Positions 48,234-56,998 of a stretch of DNA of 64,000 nt are shown one piece after another. Source of the DNA: Methanolobus sp. (GTDB taxonomy: Archaea; Halobacteriota; Methanosarcinia; Methanosarcinales; Methanosarcinaceae). The stretch is taken from NCBI RefSeq assembly GCF_030682845.1, contig NZ_JAUXNK010000046.1, forward strand, positions 29,898-93,897, in the 5' to 3' direction. Each line of letters starts with the position of its first letter. Positions within the stretch are counted from its first letter, which is position 1. The notes beneath the pieces are model-generated. The model searched no databases. It saw only the letters and a program-made list of their open reading frames with translations, and had not been told where the DNA came from. The position numbers and the translations under genes were made by a program.

Positions 48234-49660
48234 CTACGATTTTGCCCTTTTTTGCCTTAAAATCAGTGTATTTATGGCATCAAAGTTGGCATAAATGTAC
48301 TTTTTCGACCTTTCTTTCAGGAAATCGACGGTAACTGTCAAATTCAATAAGCTTTTTTTTATGAATTTTGTGGACTTATGTTTGAGTTCATTGAACTCAT
48401 ATCGCATCAGCGATATGAACAACTGTGCAATGAACCCAATGATAATAGCTCCATAGATACTGGCATCTGACCATACTCGTAACGGTTTTATCTCGATCTC
48501 ATTCTTGAGGGAATTAATTATTTTCTCTATTGAGTCTTTTTTCCTGATGTTTGAAGAGCCTGTTTTAGTGTCAAATTCTTACTCGATTTCAGACAGAAAA
48601 ATCCTTCTCTGCCTGTTATCAAATGTTCCTCAAGAAGTTTGATAGCTTCTTCTTCATCAAGATCCGTCAGTTTTGTCTGTAAGGAATAAACGACATCAAC
48701 AAGGACATTATTGATCCTGAACTTTTTAGGCAGCTTCTTATTCTTGTCAATAGATTGCTGTATCTCTTTTGCTTCCTCTATCTGCCTCATGATCTTCCTG
48801 GCTCTTGATTCAAGTTGCTCCTTCTGGAGCTTTTCAGAGAAGTAGAAGTAGTTGAAACTACTTGGTTTAACGATTTTCAGGCCATAGATACCATCTTCTG
48901 AATCAACAATCTCAAGAGAATAGTTCCCGAAGTTTGCAATTATCTTGTCATCACTCTTATTGAGCTTTCTTGCAGTCAGATACTGCAGGTCATCTGCCAT
49001 TATCATGGCAGTGTTCTCTATGCTATGAGCTCCTTTATCGAAAACAACAAGTGATCCCTGCTTCAACCTCTTGTTTACCTGTTGATACGTTTTCCTGAAG
49101 TGTTTCTGGTCATGCAGATTTCCGGGTTCTACTGTGATGGCAATAGGCACGTTGATGGGATCTGCAAGTTCTGCTATGCCTAATGTTATCTGTTTCTTGT
49201 CAGGCCTGTGATCACGACTATAACCATATTTACCCAATGGAGATTTATCGCCATGCAGAACGATGCTGGTCCAGTCCACATTGATGTTGGTATGTTCGAA
49301 ATCATACCTGTCAAACAGTCTGTCCTGAATATCGGAAATAATCGTTTCACGATTATTTCCCAGGGTTTCAAGAACCCTGTAAAGTGTCCTTTCACTGAAA
49401 TCTTCGAGATCGAAGATATCAAGTACCTCATCACGGTTTATCCAGTCATGAGCTTTACTTATGCTGAAATTATCTGTAAGCTTGTAGCTTACAAGAGCCT
49501 TCAGCAAGTTGTTGATATCAATACCATTCTTTTTGTGTTTACCGAAAACAGTAGGAAAGTCAAGGATACCATAAAGTTGGTTTACTGCCACAATAGTTCC
49601 GACAGGAAAGCATATATTCTCGTTAGGAATAATCTCGTATGTTCTTAGTTTTTGTTGCAT
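48234..49660 (-). CDS. IS1634/IS4-family transposase, interrupted by a frameshift
   Basis: Zero frame from 49660 to 48527 gives 377 residues; a second piece in the -1 frame continues to 48234. Together they make about 475 residues, the normal length. The first piece has the DDE-type aspartates (NINVDWTSIVLHG and VVFDKGAHSIEN). The piece in the second frame begins KDSIEKIINSLKNEIEIKPL and probably holds the catalytic Glu of the DDE triad. The junction is a GGAAAAAAG run (48544-48536), a classic -1 slippery sequence. It is either programmed shifting or a disabling mutation. Confidence 0.85.
48534..48544 (-). other. A-AAA-AAG slippery sequence within the transposase gene
   Basis: The minus strand reads GGAAAAAAGAC. 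Slipping back by one on A-AAA-AAG joins the 377-residue frame to the C-terminal part. The zero-frame stop TAG (48529-48527) lies 7 bases downstream. No stem-loop was recognised after it. Confidence 0.5.
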
Positions 49661-49783
49661 TTTTGGTCGAATACATCAAGGCTAAGAACACTATTATTAC
49701 TTTTGACTGTCAAAGTTGGGTTTAATGTTTGACAGTGTATATGGTTCCAGACATCTCTTGAATGGGAAATGGACGTAATTCAT

Positions 49784-49803
49784 CCACCCGTTAAAACGGG
49801 TGG
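49784..49803. repeat. 20-base palindromic hairpin to the right of the insertion sequence
   Basis: CCACCCGTT and AACGGGTGG pair with only AA between them. In some archaeal genomes similar GGGTGG hairpins flank IS200/IS605-type elements, so this may be a remnant of one, but no tnpA or tnpB piece is seen. It could also be a terminator of ppx, whose end lies at 49916. Confidence 0.45.
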
Positions 49804-49915
49804 TCTTCTTACTCCAAGATTATAAAAAAGGAAAAAAGAATATCAAACCATTATCGAGACATGGCGTTTGACTCTTACAGAGGGTTATAAAAAGTTAAAA
49901 ATCACAAGTCGGTGC

Positions 49916-50809
49916 TCACACATAATTATCCTTGTGTTTCTCATAAAGAACATGTATAATACCATCAGCAAGCCCCAGCTGAGGAACATGTATCTTTTCC
50001 ACATTTCCCCACTTCATGACAGAGAGATATATTTTAGAAGCCGGGACTATGATATCGGCCCTGTCAGGCTTGAGCCCCAGTTTGATTATACGCTGTTCAA
50101 GAGAATGGGCTCGCAGGAGGTCATATACATTTTTCAGGTCGCCATATGAAAGAGGAGTTCCTTCCTTAGCATTTGCAAGAGAGAAGACCTTGCCGATGTT
50201 GCCTCCGCTGCCCACAGAAGAAAGCGGGCGGTATTCCTTTGTAACGGACCTGACCCATTTCTTCATGTCATTCCATTCATCTTTCGAAACCAAACCTTCG
50301 ATCATGCGGATAGCACCTATATTGAATGACCTGTATGCAAGTACCCTGCTCCTGTCATAGAGGATAAGTTCGGTGCTGCCGCCGCCAACATCAATATGAA
50401 GATATGTGGAAGAAGTATCGTTGGCAATTATCTTCTCAATGTGGTTGGAATATATTATCCGGGCTTCCTTCCTCCCACTTATGACACTTATCTCTATCCC
50501 GCTCTCATCCTTGATTCTGCTTACGATATCATCACTGTTCTGAGCTTCCCTCATTGCCGAGGTTGCGCATGCCATGACATCTATCGGCTCATAGGCATCC
50601 ATAAGATACCTGAAAGCTATCATGGTCTTTACAAGCTGACCAACCTTTTCATCTGAAATACGCCCGTGAACAAAAGCATCATCACCAAGGCGTATAGGCA
50701 TACGTATCAGGGAAACAGTCTCAAATACAGGATTAACACCTGTGATATCTACTTTTGAAAGGAGCAAGCGAACAGCGTTCGAACCTATATCAATTGCAGC
50801 AAATCTCAT
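49916..50809 (-). CDS. ppx: Ppx/GppA-family exopolyphosphatase
   Basis: 297 residues of the ASKHA fold. The phosphate-binding motif is FAAIDIGSNAVRLLLSKVD at the N-terminus, then LHIDVGGGSTELILYD in the middle. The C-terminal half has VSLANAKEGTPLSYGDLKN-like and KIHVPQLGLADGIIHVLY blocks. It is shorter than E. coli Ppx (about 510), lacking the HD-like C-terminal half. It cleaves terminal phosphate from polyphosphate (or pppGpp in the GppA branch). It overlaps ppk1 by 4 bases, so synthesis and breakdown genes are translated together. Confidence 0.93.
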   Translation of the reverse strand: MRFAAIDIGSNAVRLLLSKVDITGVNPVFETVSLIRMPIRLGDDAFVHGRISDEKVGQLVKTMIAFRYLMDAYEPIDVMACATSAMREAQNSDDIVSRIKDESGIEISVISGRKEARIIYSNHIEKIIANDTSSTYLHIDVGGGSTELILYDRSRVLAYRSFNIGAIRMIEGLVSKDEWNDMKKWVRSVTKEYRPLSSVGSGGNIGKVFSLANAKEGTPLSYGDLKNVYDLLRAHSLEQRIIKLGLKPDRADIIVPASKIYLSVMKWGNVEKIHVPQLGLADGIIHVLYEKHKDNYV

Positions 50810-52881
50810 CTGTTCACTCCTGCATCCCCGAGTTTGTCTTTAAGGAACCCATATATATCCAACTGTGAACGGTAGACACTACCTTCATTTCCTTTCCTGT
50901 AAGTGTTATCCTGCTTCTCATTGATAACCCTGGCCTTCGTGTTGTCCCTGAACTGCAGTTCCATGTAATGCCTGAGTTCCTGCTGCAGGTCGTGATCATA
51001 TATAGGCACTGCCACTTCAATACGTCTGTCAAGGTTCCTGACCATCCAGTCGGCAGAAGAGATATAATATTTTTCGTCTCCGGCATTAGAGAAGATGAGT
51101 ATCCGGGAGTGCTCAAGGTATTTGTCCACTATGCTTATTACCTCAATGTTCTCGCTCAATCCCTTAACACCTGGCACAAGAGAGCATATACCTCTGATGA
51201 TAAGTCTTATTTTCACACCATCCCTGCTGGAATCATAGAGTTTCCGGATCATCTGGCTGTCAACGAGACTGTTCATCTTAGCATATATGTAGGCAGGTTT
51301 TCCCGCAATGGCATTCTTTCGCTCGTTATCTATCATCCGTAGTAGCTTCCGGCGCATATGCATCGGGGAGACCAGAAGGTGATTGTATATGAAGCTCTTG
51401 TAATTATACCTGAAAAAATCAAATAGATGCTCAACCTCATTGGTCAGGTTCTTATTCACAGTCATCAGGGTATGGTCACAATACACCTTTGCAGTATCTT
51501 CATTGAAATTACCGGTGCCAATGCATGAATAGTGCACAATATCATCACCTTCCTGCCTGGTGATATGACAAAGCTTGGAATGCACTTTCAGGTTTGGCAC
51601 ACCGTCTATTATCCTTGCGCCGGCTTCCTCGAGTTTCCGTGTCCAGTACATGTTGAGCTCTTCATCAAACCGCGCCTGGAGTTCGATAACAACAGTGACT
51701 TCTTTTCCATTCTTAACAGCATTTATAAGCGCATTGACAACATTGGATGTTTTTGCAACCCTGTAAAGAGTTGTCTTAATGCTTATCACGTTGGGATCTA
51801 TTGCTGCCTCACGAAGTAAATCGATATAGTAACCAAAAGACTGGTATGGATAATGCAGGAGAATGTCTTTCTCTTTGATTGCGCTGAACATGCTTTTGTG
51901 TCTCATGAGGTCCTTGTGGGCAAGAGGGATATCTTTCCGGTACATCAGCGTGTCAGGACCAACAGCAGGAAAATTCATAAAATCTCTTGCATTGTGGTAC
52001 CTGCCACCTGACACGAGATTGTCAAAACCGCTTATATGAAGCCTGGTGAGGATAAAATCGAGCAGGTCCTCAGGTATTTCCCTATCATAGACAAAACGTA
52101 CAGGTTCCCCTTTTTCCCTTGCTTTGAGGCTTTCAGAAACTTTTTCAAAGAAGCTCTTGGTGACATCGTCATCAAAATCAAGTTCTGCGTCCCTTGTTAG
52201 CTTTATTGTATAGGCTTTTATTGATTCGTAATCAAACGTGGAGAAGATATCTGCAAGACCAAAACGAATGACATCATCAAGCATCATGACACATGTTCCA
52301 CTCTCCGAATCCGGAAGGACGGTAAAACGTGAGAGGACATCGGCCGGAACTTCTATAAGGGCATAATTAAAGTGCTGAGGCTCAGAGTAACGGTACATGG
52401 CAATTGCAAGGTATATAGCCTGGTTCCTCAGGTATGGAAATTCGGGGAGTTCCTTTATCATTATAGGAACAAGACGGGGCCTTACCTTGTCGTTGAAATA
52501 TGTTTTAAGGAATGCCTGCTGTTCTATATTCAACTCTGTCCCGTCAACAATATACACGCTATAACTCTCAAGTTCCTTGCGGATTTGCTGGAACACCGTA
52601 TCGAAATTGTCCCGGAGCCGGATTACGACATTGTGTACATCCTTCATGACCTTTTTCGGAGAACCGCCTACCATTGCTTTGGACTTTACACCTGCATCCA
52701 GCATTCTTTTCAGGGTGCCAACCCTTACACTGAAGAACTCGTCCTGATTGGACGAGAAAATACCCAAAAACTTAAGCCTCTCAAGAAGTGGTACTGCAGG
52801 GTCCATTGCCTCCTGAAGTACACGCTCATTGAAGGAAAGCCAGCTTATTTCACGGTTAACATAGTCCTTCGTCCTAGCCAT
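50806..52881 (-). CDS. ppk1: Polyphosphate kinase PPK1
   Basis: About 691 residues of the PPK1 family, which makes long polyphosphate from ATP and runs in reverse. The N-terminus YVNREISWLSFNERVLQEA is the family start. The phospholipase-D-like core has HPYQSFGYYIDLLREAAIDP, then KVHSKLCHITRQE with the autophosphorylated His, HYSCIGTGNFNEDTAKVYCD, and ISSADWMVRNLDRRIEV near the C-terminus. ATG 52881 gives MARTKDYVNREISW; ATG 52890 would add three residues. It overlaps ppx and follows the CHAD gene on the same strand. Confidence 0.96.
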   Translation of the reverse strand: MARTKDYVNREISWLSFNERVLQEAMDPAVPLLERLKFLGIFSSNQDEFFSVRVGTLKRMLDAGVKSKAMVGGSPKKVMKDVHNVVIRLRDNFDTVFQQIRKELESYSVYIVDGTELNIEQQAFLKTYFNDKVRPRLVPIMIKELPEFPYLRNQAIYLAIAMYRYSEPQHFNYALIEVPADVLSRFTVLPDSESGTCVMMLDDVIRFGLADIFSTFDYESIKAYTIKLTRDAELDFDDDVTKSFFEKVSESLKAREKGEPVRFVYDREIPEDLLDFILTRLHISGFDNLVSGGRYHNARDFMNFPAVGPDTLMYRKDIPLAHKDLMRHKSMFSAIKEKDILLHYPYQSFGYYIDLLREAAIDPNVISIKTTLYRVAKTSNVVNALINAVKNGKEVTVVIELQARFDEELNMYWTRKLEEAGARIIDGVPNLKVHSKLCHITRQEGDDIVHYSCIGTGNFNEDTAKVYCDHTLMTVNKNLTNEVEHLFDFFRYNYKSFIYNHLLVSPMHMRRKLLRMIDNERKNAIAGKPAYIYAKMNSLVDSQMIRKLYDSSRDGVKIRLIIRGICSLVPGVKGLSENIEVISIVDKYLEHSRILIFSNAGDEKYYISSADWMVRNLDRRIEVAVPIYDHDLQQELRHYMELQFRDNTKARVINEKQDNTYRKGNEGSVYRSQLDIYGFLKDKLGDAGVNR

Positions 52882-53063
52882 GGTAATCATTTTTAACTTG
52901 GATATGAAGATATTATAAATTATAAAGAGACACCGTTATATAACACTTTACATATAATAATAAATAGAAGTATAGAGAAGTCAGCAAGATACTGTTGCAT
53001 CATTATACATATATAAAATATATAGACGATACCTTTTCTTTCCTCACGCAGGAAGAGATGATC

Positions 53064-54139
53064 TCAGTTAGAGTAAATCCCTGCTATCGCCTGAGATAAT
53101 CTAATGCTGAATCCATTGTCGCACACTTTTGACCAGGCCGCTGGAAACTCTCCCACGAGATTTTCAAGTTCCTTATTCCGATACTCGATGTAGGCTTCTA
53201 TTCCAGATTCCCTTTGCCTGGCCACTGCAACCTGCGCATGATCATCACTTGTTATACCCCACTTCCCTAGCTCTCAAAGTTATCAAGAAGTTCGAGGGCG
53301 ACTACGGCATCATGCATGTCTCCCAGATTATCCTGCAGGTTTTTGAGGTCATGTATAAGTTGTTTTGAGTCCTGTCCAAGTACTTCCCGGAAGAACTCAA
53401 GCGTGTAGCGCAGTATCTTAACATCGATGCGGCGCTGATGATACTGATCAAATGTCGGTGCTGATCCTGCGGACACGATAGTATCGTATGAACGCACCTT
53501 TGCCAACTGTGAGTATAACAATACAGGCAGCACATCTTTCACAAGACAGGGTCCGGGGTCACCCTTCTTTGTAACTGTCCCCATATTCCAGGAACCATTA
53601 TCAAGAAGTATCCTGGCTAAACTGGATATGAACTTGGCATATCTGGCACTGTCCATATATATCAGCATCATTCCCCTGCGCTTTGCCTTTTCTATGTGCA
53701 GGGAATCGGTGAGGTTGCCAAGATCGATATTACTTCCGGCAGGCTGGGTTCCAAGATAATGGTCTATTTTCTCAAGGAATACGTCCATATCGCGCACCTG
53801 CCCGAGTGTTCTTCTTGCAGACCACAGGTTTTTGAGATGTTTGTCGAGCTTTTTCATGTCCATGTACTCCTCAAGCACCTGGAAGACGGAACGCATGCGC
53901 ATTGCTGCAACCCGCATATCATGAAGCTCTTCGATGTCTTTTCCAACCTGGGTACCTCTCTCATGTTCAAGCATCCTGCCAAAATGGAACTTTAATATTT
54001 TACATGAAGCTTCACGCATTGTGTCACTTGGCTTGATATTTGTCTTTTTCATGGAGATGATGCTATGGGAAGGACTGACTGCTACGACAGAAGACTCTTC
54101 TTCAACTAAAGGGATATGCGCTATAGTTCCAGAGTTCAT
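53064..54139 (-). pseudogene. CHAD-domain protein, split by a 2-bp duplication
   Basis: The zero frame from 54139 gives 290 residues ending at 53267: a CHAD domain with HDMRVAAMRMRSVFQVLEEY, the metal-binding His/Arg/Lys pattern, and DIHDAVVAL-like (DMHDAVVALELLDNF). In the next frame the domain continues as ARQRESGIEAYIEYRNKELE, ending at 53064 with LSQAIAGIY. The junction reads TTTGAGAGCTAG, where TTTGAGCTAG would restore the frame, so AG/GA was duplicated by slippage. CHAD proteins bind polyphosphate, fitting the neighbouring ppk1 and ppx. The truncated form may still be made; a sequencing error is the alternative. Confidence 0.75.
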
Positions 54140-54190
54140 CGTTTTTTCATCACGAGTGCCTGCGTCCTCAACTGTGCCATCAGCAATCTC

Positions 54191-54847
54191 TTAAGCATCA
54201 TCAGATACTGCACCTGTATTTTCATTTGTATTTTCAGTTGGATTGTCCTGTGGAACTGAAATAACAGACATGTTGATACCAGCATCTTCATTGTGCAAAG
54301 ATGGCCTGGAATAATCAGGCAGCATGCTGGCTACCATTATAACCGCAAACGCTGCCATAACGGAACTGTCCATGACACCTGTTTTCTCAGGCCCTGTAAT
54401 TGTTTCACTGGAAGATGTCACATCAGAACCGGTACATTCAGGCGCAAGATGGAAGAGAGAAAAACAGTTAACGAATAAGTTGATAATTATCAGGAATATA
54501 CCCAGAGAATAAGAGATAAAAGCGTATGCAACTGTTGGATATAACCATTTTTCAGGATAGGATGTGACAACGATAAGAATACCCAGAAGTGAAAAGAACA
54601 TACCGGCAATAAAAGACGTGCTACGACCACAACTCCTGTTCATACTGGCAATATTCAGACTTGCAAATATCAGCAAAAGGCCAACACCCACAAGAGTACA
54701 GGAAATAAGTATAACCTGAGGGTCGGAGAACCTTGTCACTTTCCCGACCATGGCATACAGGATACCGGTCATGGAAAAAACAAGGCCGAACAACATAAAG
54801 AAGGCGGCAAGCGTGGAACTTTTTCTGCGAAGTGCTGTATATGGCAT
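54191..54847 (-). CDS. Unrecognised membrane protein in the polyphosphate locus
   Basis: 218 residues. About five membrane segments are visible: residues 14-34, 44-66, 80-98, 104-127, and a weak one at about 163-175 (VMAAFAVIMVASML). The C-terminal 40 residues are hydrophilic and Asn/Asp-rich (ISVPQDNPTENTNENTGAVS). I recognise no family. It lies 51 bases upstream of the CHAD gene on the same strand, so a role in polyphosphate handling or phosphate movement is possible by position only. Confidence 0.65.
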   Translation of the reverse strand: MPYTALRRKSSTLAAFFMLFGLVFSMTGILYAMVGKVTRFSDPQVILISCTLVGVGLLLIFASLNIASMNRSCGRSTSFIAGMFFSLLGILIVVTSYPEKWLYPTVAYAFISYSLGIFLIIINLFVNCFSLFHLAPECTGSDVTSSSETITGPEKTGVMDSSVMAAFAVIMVASMLPDYSRPSLHNEDAGINMSVISVPQDNPTENTNENTGAVSDDA

Positions 54848-54896
54848 GTTTAACTCACATTGGGGTGGTAATTAGAAAGAATAGCATAAATTAAAC

Positions 54897-55256
54897 TCAC
54901 TTTTTGATATTTTCCAGTTCCTTCAGGGTTCCCTTAATGACCTTTCTTTGCATTCTCAGCTGAAGGACCTGATTCCCGATAATCTGCCTTTGGTCTTTCT
55001 TATTTTTAGACTTAGCAAGAGACTTCTTGAGCAATTTGATATTGGCTTTGATCTCAACATCCATTTTGTCCTTATCTCCCAATATTGCCTTAACGGGACA
55101 GATCCGAACACATTTCCCACAATTGATACATTTTAAGTCATCAATAAGGGCTTTTCCCTTTACCATAGAAATCGCATCTGTCGGACATTTCTTAACGCAT
55201 TTTTTACAGGCAACACACTTTTTCTTCTTGATCCATGGCACAAAACACACCCCCAT
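54897..55256 (-). CDS. Two-cluster ferredoxin with long basic C-terminal helix
   Basis: About 119 residues. Two complete [4Fe-4S] motifs lie at residues about 14-25 (CVACKKCVKKCP) and 43-54 (CINCGKCVRICP). A Lys-rich, helical tail of about 60 residues follows (IKANIKLLKKSLAKSKNKK and LRMQRKVIKGTLKELENIKK), absent from ordinary ferredoxins and probably a coiled coil or nucleic-acid/partner-binding arm. The start at 55256 is the first ATG of ferredoxin character; a TATATA lies 17-22 bases upstream, and no ribosome site is seen. Role near the polyphosphate genes is unknown. Confidence 0.8.
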   Translation of the reverse strand: MGVCFVPWIKKKKCVACKKCVKKCPTDAISMVKGKALIDDLKCINCGKCVRICPVKAILGDKDKMDVEIKANIKLLKKSLAKSKNKKDQRQIIGNQVLQLRMQRKVIKGTLKELENIKK

Positions 55257-55418
55257 AATAACTAAATAACGATATATACAAACACATAGAAATGTCTTTC
55301 TAAGAGAGGTGGAGTGAGGGACGATGACGACAACCTTTAAGAGATAGTACACATAAAACGTATTTAATATTTAGAATTATATATTGATTTTATTTGAATT
55401 AACATTTCGGGTTAAAGC

Positions 55419-55757
55419 ATGCTTGAAAAGATGGACCTGTCAAAGAGTATTCAAAAAAAGGAATATGAAGATATGGTAGAAGAGTTTAAGCTCCGCATGG
55501 GAGAACTCCAGAGAAAAGCATGGAAAATGGGCATCCCGATTATTGTCGTCTTTGAAGGCTGGCACGCTTCAGGAATGACAGAAATAATCAACAGATTTCT
55601 CATGCCTCTAAATCCGATGGGATTCGAACTTTACACCACAGGTAAACCATGCCCTCAGGAAGAACAGAAACCTCTTATCTGGCGGTTCTGGACAATGCTC
55701 TCAGAAAAATTCCCCACTTCAAAGGAAGCAATAGACTTTATGCCTCCAAGCCTGTGA
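55419..55757 (+). pseudogene. PPK2-family polyphosphate kinase, N-terminal remnant
   Basis: 112 residues ending early. It begins like a PPK2 (polyphosphate:nucleotide phosphotransferase): VVFEGWHASGMTEIINRF is the phosphate-loop region (near 43-60), LNPMGFELYTTGKP follows, and KPLIWRFWTMLSEK ends the match. A full domain has about 200 more residues, with a DRSWY motif, which is absent here. The frame ends in IDFMPPSL. An overlapping frame, 55649-55837, does not restore the domain. It is probably a deleted gene near ppk1, and not an active enzyme. Confidence 0.7.
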
Positions 55758-55858
55758 AATACCTCTTCATCCTCTATCAGGAACTTGGCTTCTATCTCCA
55801 TAATGATCTAAAGGAATTAGGTTTTATTGGAGATTAAATCTTTGCCCCTCAAAAAGAT

Positions 55859-56461
55859 TCAAATGCATATCTTGCGGTACAACTGTGCGTTTGCAACAAC
55901 CGGCTCAAAATGACTTTCAAGAACCTCAGGCATCTTCTGGGTCTGTTCCGTGGCAAAATATCCTTCGTCCAGTGAATCATGGAACATCCTTATAACATCG
56001 ACACGCTCCTGTTCATTGAAATGAAGGAGTACGTTCTTACACATGATAAGGTTCAAGCCTTTCCTTATAGGTTTCATGCTCAGCAGATCATGTTTTGTAA
56101 ATGAGACACTCCTGCGTATCTCTTCTGAAATAGTATAATGACCTGGCTCATCCGCCGGAGAAAAATATTTTTCAAATATTGGCCCGGGTATCCTCTGTAC
56201 CTGTTCTAACGGATACGTTCCTTTTTGGATGATATCACCGAATAGGTTACTGCTGTCGATATCTGTTGCGTGGATCTTTACGTTCCTGAAGATCATTCCC
56301 ATATTCTCCCGCAGTACAATAGCCAGTGAATATGGTTCGGGGCCCATTGCACAGCCTGCATCCCATATGTGTATGTACCTGCGTGTTCTCAGACCCGGGA
56401 TAACGTAGTCCCGGATCATCTCAAGGGTCTGCATATCTCTGAAAAAATAAGTGAAAGCCAT
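55859..56461 (-). CDS. cheR: CheR-type methyltransferase (catalytic domain only)
   Basis: 200 residues. The SAM-binding motif is IHIWDAGCAMGPEPYSLAIVL (residues 30-50), where CAMGPE corresponds to the CheR S-x-G-E-E/C-x-x-G pattern. VKIHATDIDSSNL and NLIMCKNVLLHFNEQE follow. The N-terminal helical domain of classical CheR is mostly missing, leaving about 25 residues. CheR methylates glutamates on chemoreceptors. It follows the receptor and cheW genes, with 26 bases to cheW, so it should act on the soluble receptor next to it. Confidence 0.87.
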   Translation of the reverse strand: MAFTYFFRDMQTLEMIRDYVIPGLRTRRYIHIWDAGCAMGPEPYSLAIVLRENMGMIFRNVKIHATDIDSSNLFGDIIQKGTYPLEQVQRIPGPIFEKYFSPADEPGHYTISEEIRRSVSFTKHDLLSMKPIRKGLNLIMCKNVLLHFNEQERVDVIRMFHDSLDEGYFATEQTQKMPEVLESHFEPVVANAQLYRKICI

Positions 56462-56487
56462 GATATTGGAGAAAGAGGTCTTGCCAT

Positions 56488-56979
56488 TCAGACAAGGTTT
56501 GTTATCTCACTCACTTCTTCAACTGTCAGGACTCTGCCAAGATCAAGAAGTATGAGCAGCCTTTTATCAATCTTTCCAACTCCTTTAAGGTAGTTCCTGC
56601 TGACTTTGGACATGACAAGTTCAGGAGCAGGTTCCACGCTGGATATAGGTATCCGCAGCACCTCGTTCACAGAGTCTACGATCATGCCTACAACAGAATT
56701 GCCTATCTCCACTACTATTATCCTGGAGTTTTCATCGGCTACCCTGGACTGCAGGTTAAAGCGCTTACTGAGATTCACAACTACAATTATCCTGCCTCTG
56801 AGGTTTATCACACCTTCCACAAAATCAGGAGACTGGGGGATCTGAGTCATCTCAGGCATCCTTATTATCTCCTGCACGTTCATGATCTCTACACCAAACT
56901 CCTCGCCTCCCAGCTCAAAGACCACTAGCTGGAGCAGATCTGCCGCGTTCCTTTTTCCTTCAAATGAATTGTCAGCCAT
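56488..56979 (-). CDS. cheW: Chemotaxis adaptor CheW
   Basis: 163 residues of a single CheW domain, the adaptor between receptors and the kinase CheA. Family stretches are LLQLVVFELGGEEFGVEIMNVQEIIR near residues 15-40, VEGVINLRGRIIVVVNLSKRF, and RIIVVEIGNSVVGMIVDSVNEVLRI. Length is normal. It lies 19 bases after the receptor gene and before cheR, so the three form an operon. cheA, cheB and cheY are not in this window. Confidence 0.95.
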   Translation of the reverse strand: MADNSFEGKRNAADLLQLVVFELGGEEFGVEIMNVQEIIRMPEMTQIPQSPDFVEGVINLRGRIIVVVNLSKRFNLQSRVADENSRIIVVEIGNSVVGMIVDSVNEVLRIPISSVEPAPELVMSKVSRNYLKGVGKIDKRLLILLDLGRVLTVEEVSEITNLV

Positions 56980-56998
56980 ATTATTGGTCTCCTAAAAA

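Larger units (their letters stand above)
48117..49720. mobile_element. Insertion sequence of the IS1634 (IS4) type, about 1.6 kb
   Basis: Terminal inverted repeats start CCCAAGTTTGACAGT at 48117 and, read from the other end, CCCAACTTTGACAGT at 49720: 14 of 15 match. Between them is one transposase, read on the minus strand from 49660. No target duplication is visible (left flank TTGCAG, right flank TTTAAT). More copies of TTTGACAG occur inside (near 48204 and 48335, reverse) and just outside the right end (49729). It lies between nadM and ppx and has cut the CopZ-like gene. Confidence 0.8.

Noticed and set aside
48117..49720. Repeated TTTGACAG motifs taken as a CRISPR-like array
   Set aside because: The copies are unevenly spaced, in both orientations, and tied to the ends of the insertion sequence.
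55649..55837. 62-residue frame overlapping the PPK2 remnant
   Set aside because: It does not continue the PPK2 domain and lacks any motif.
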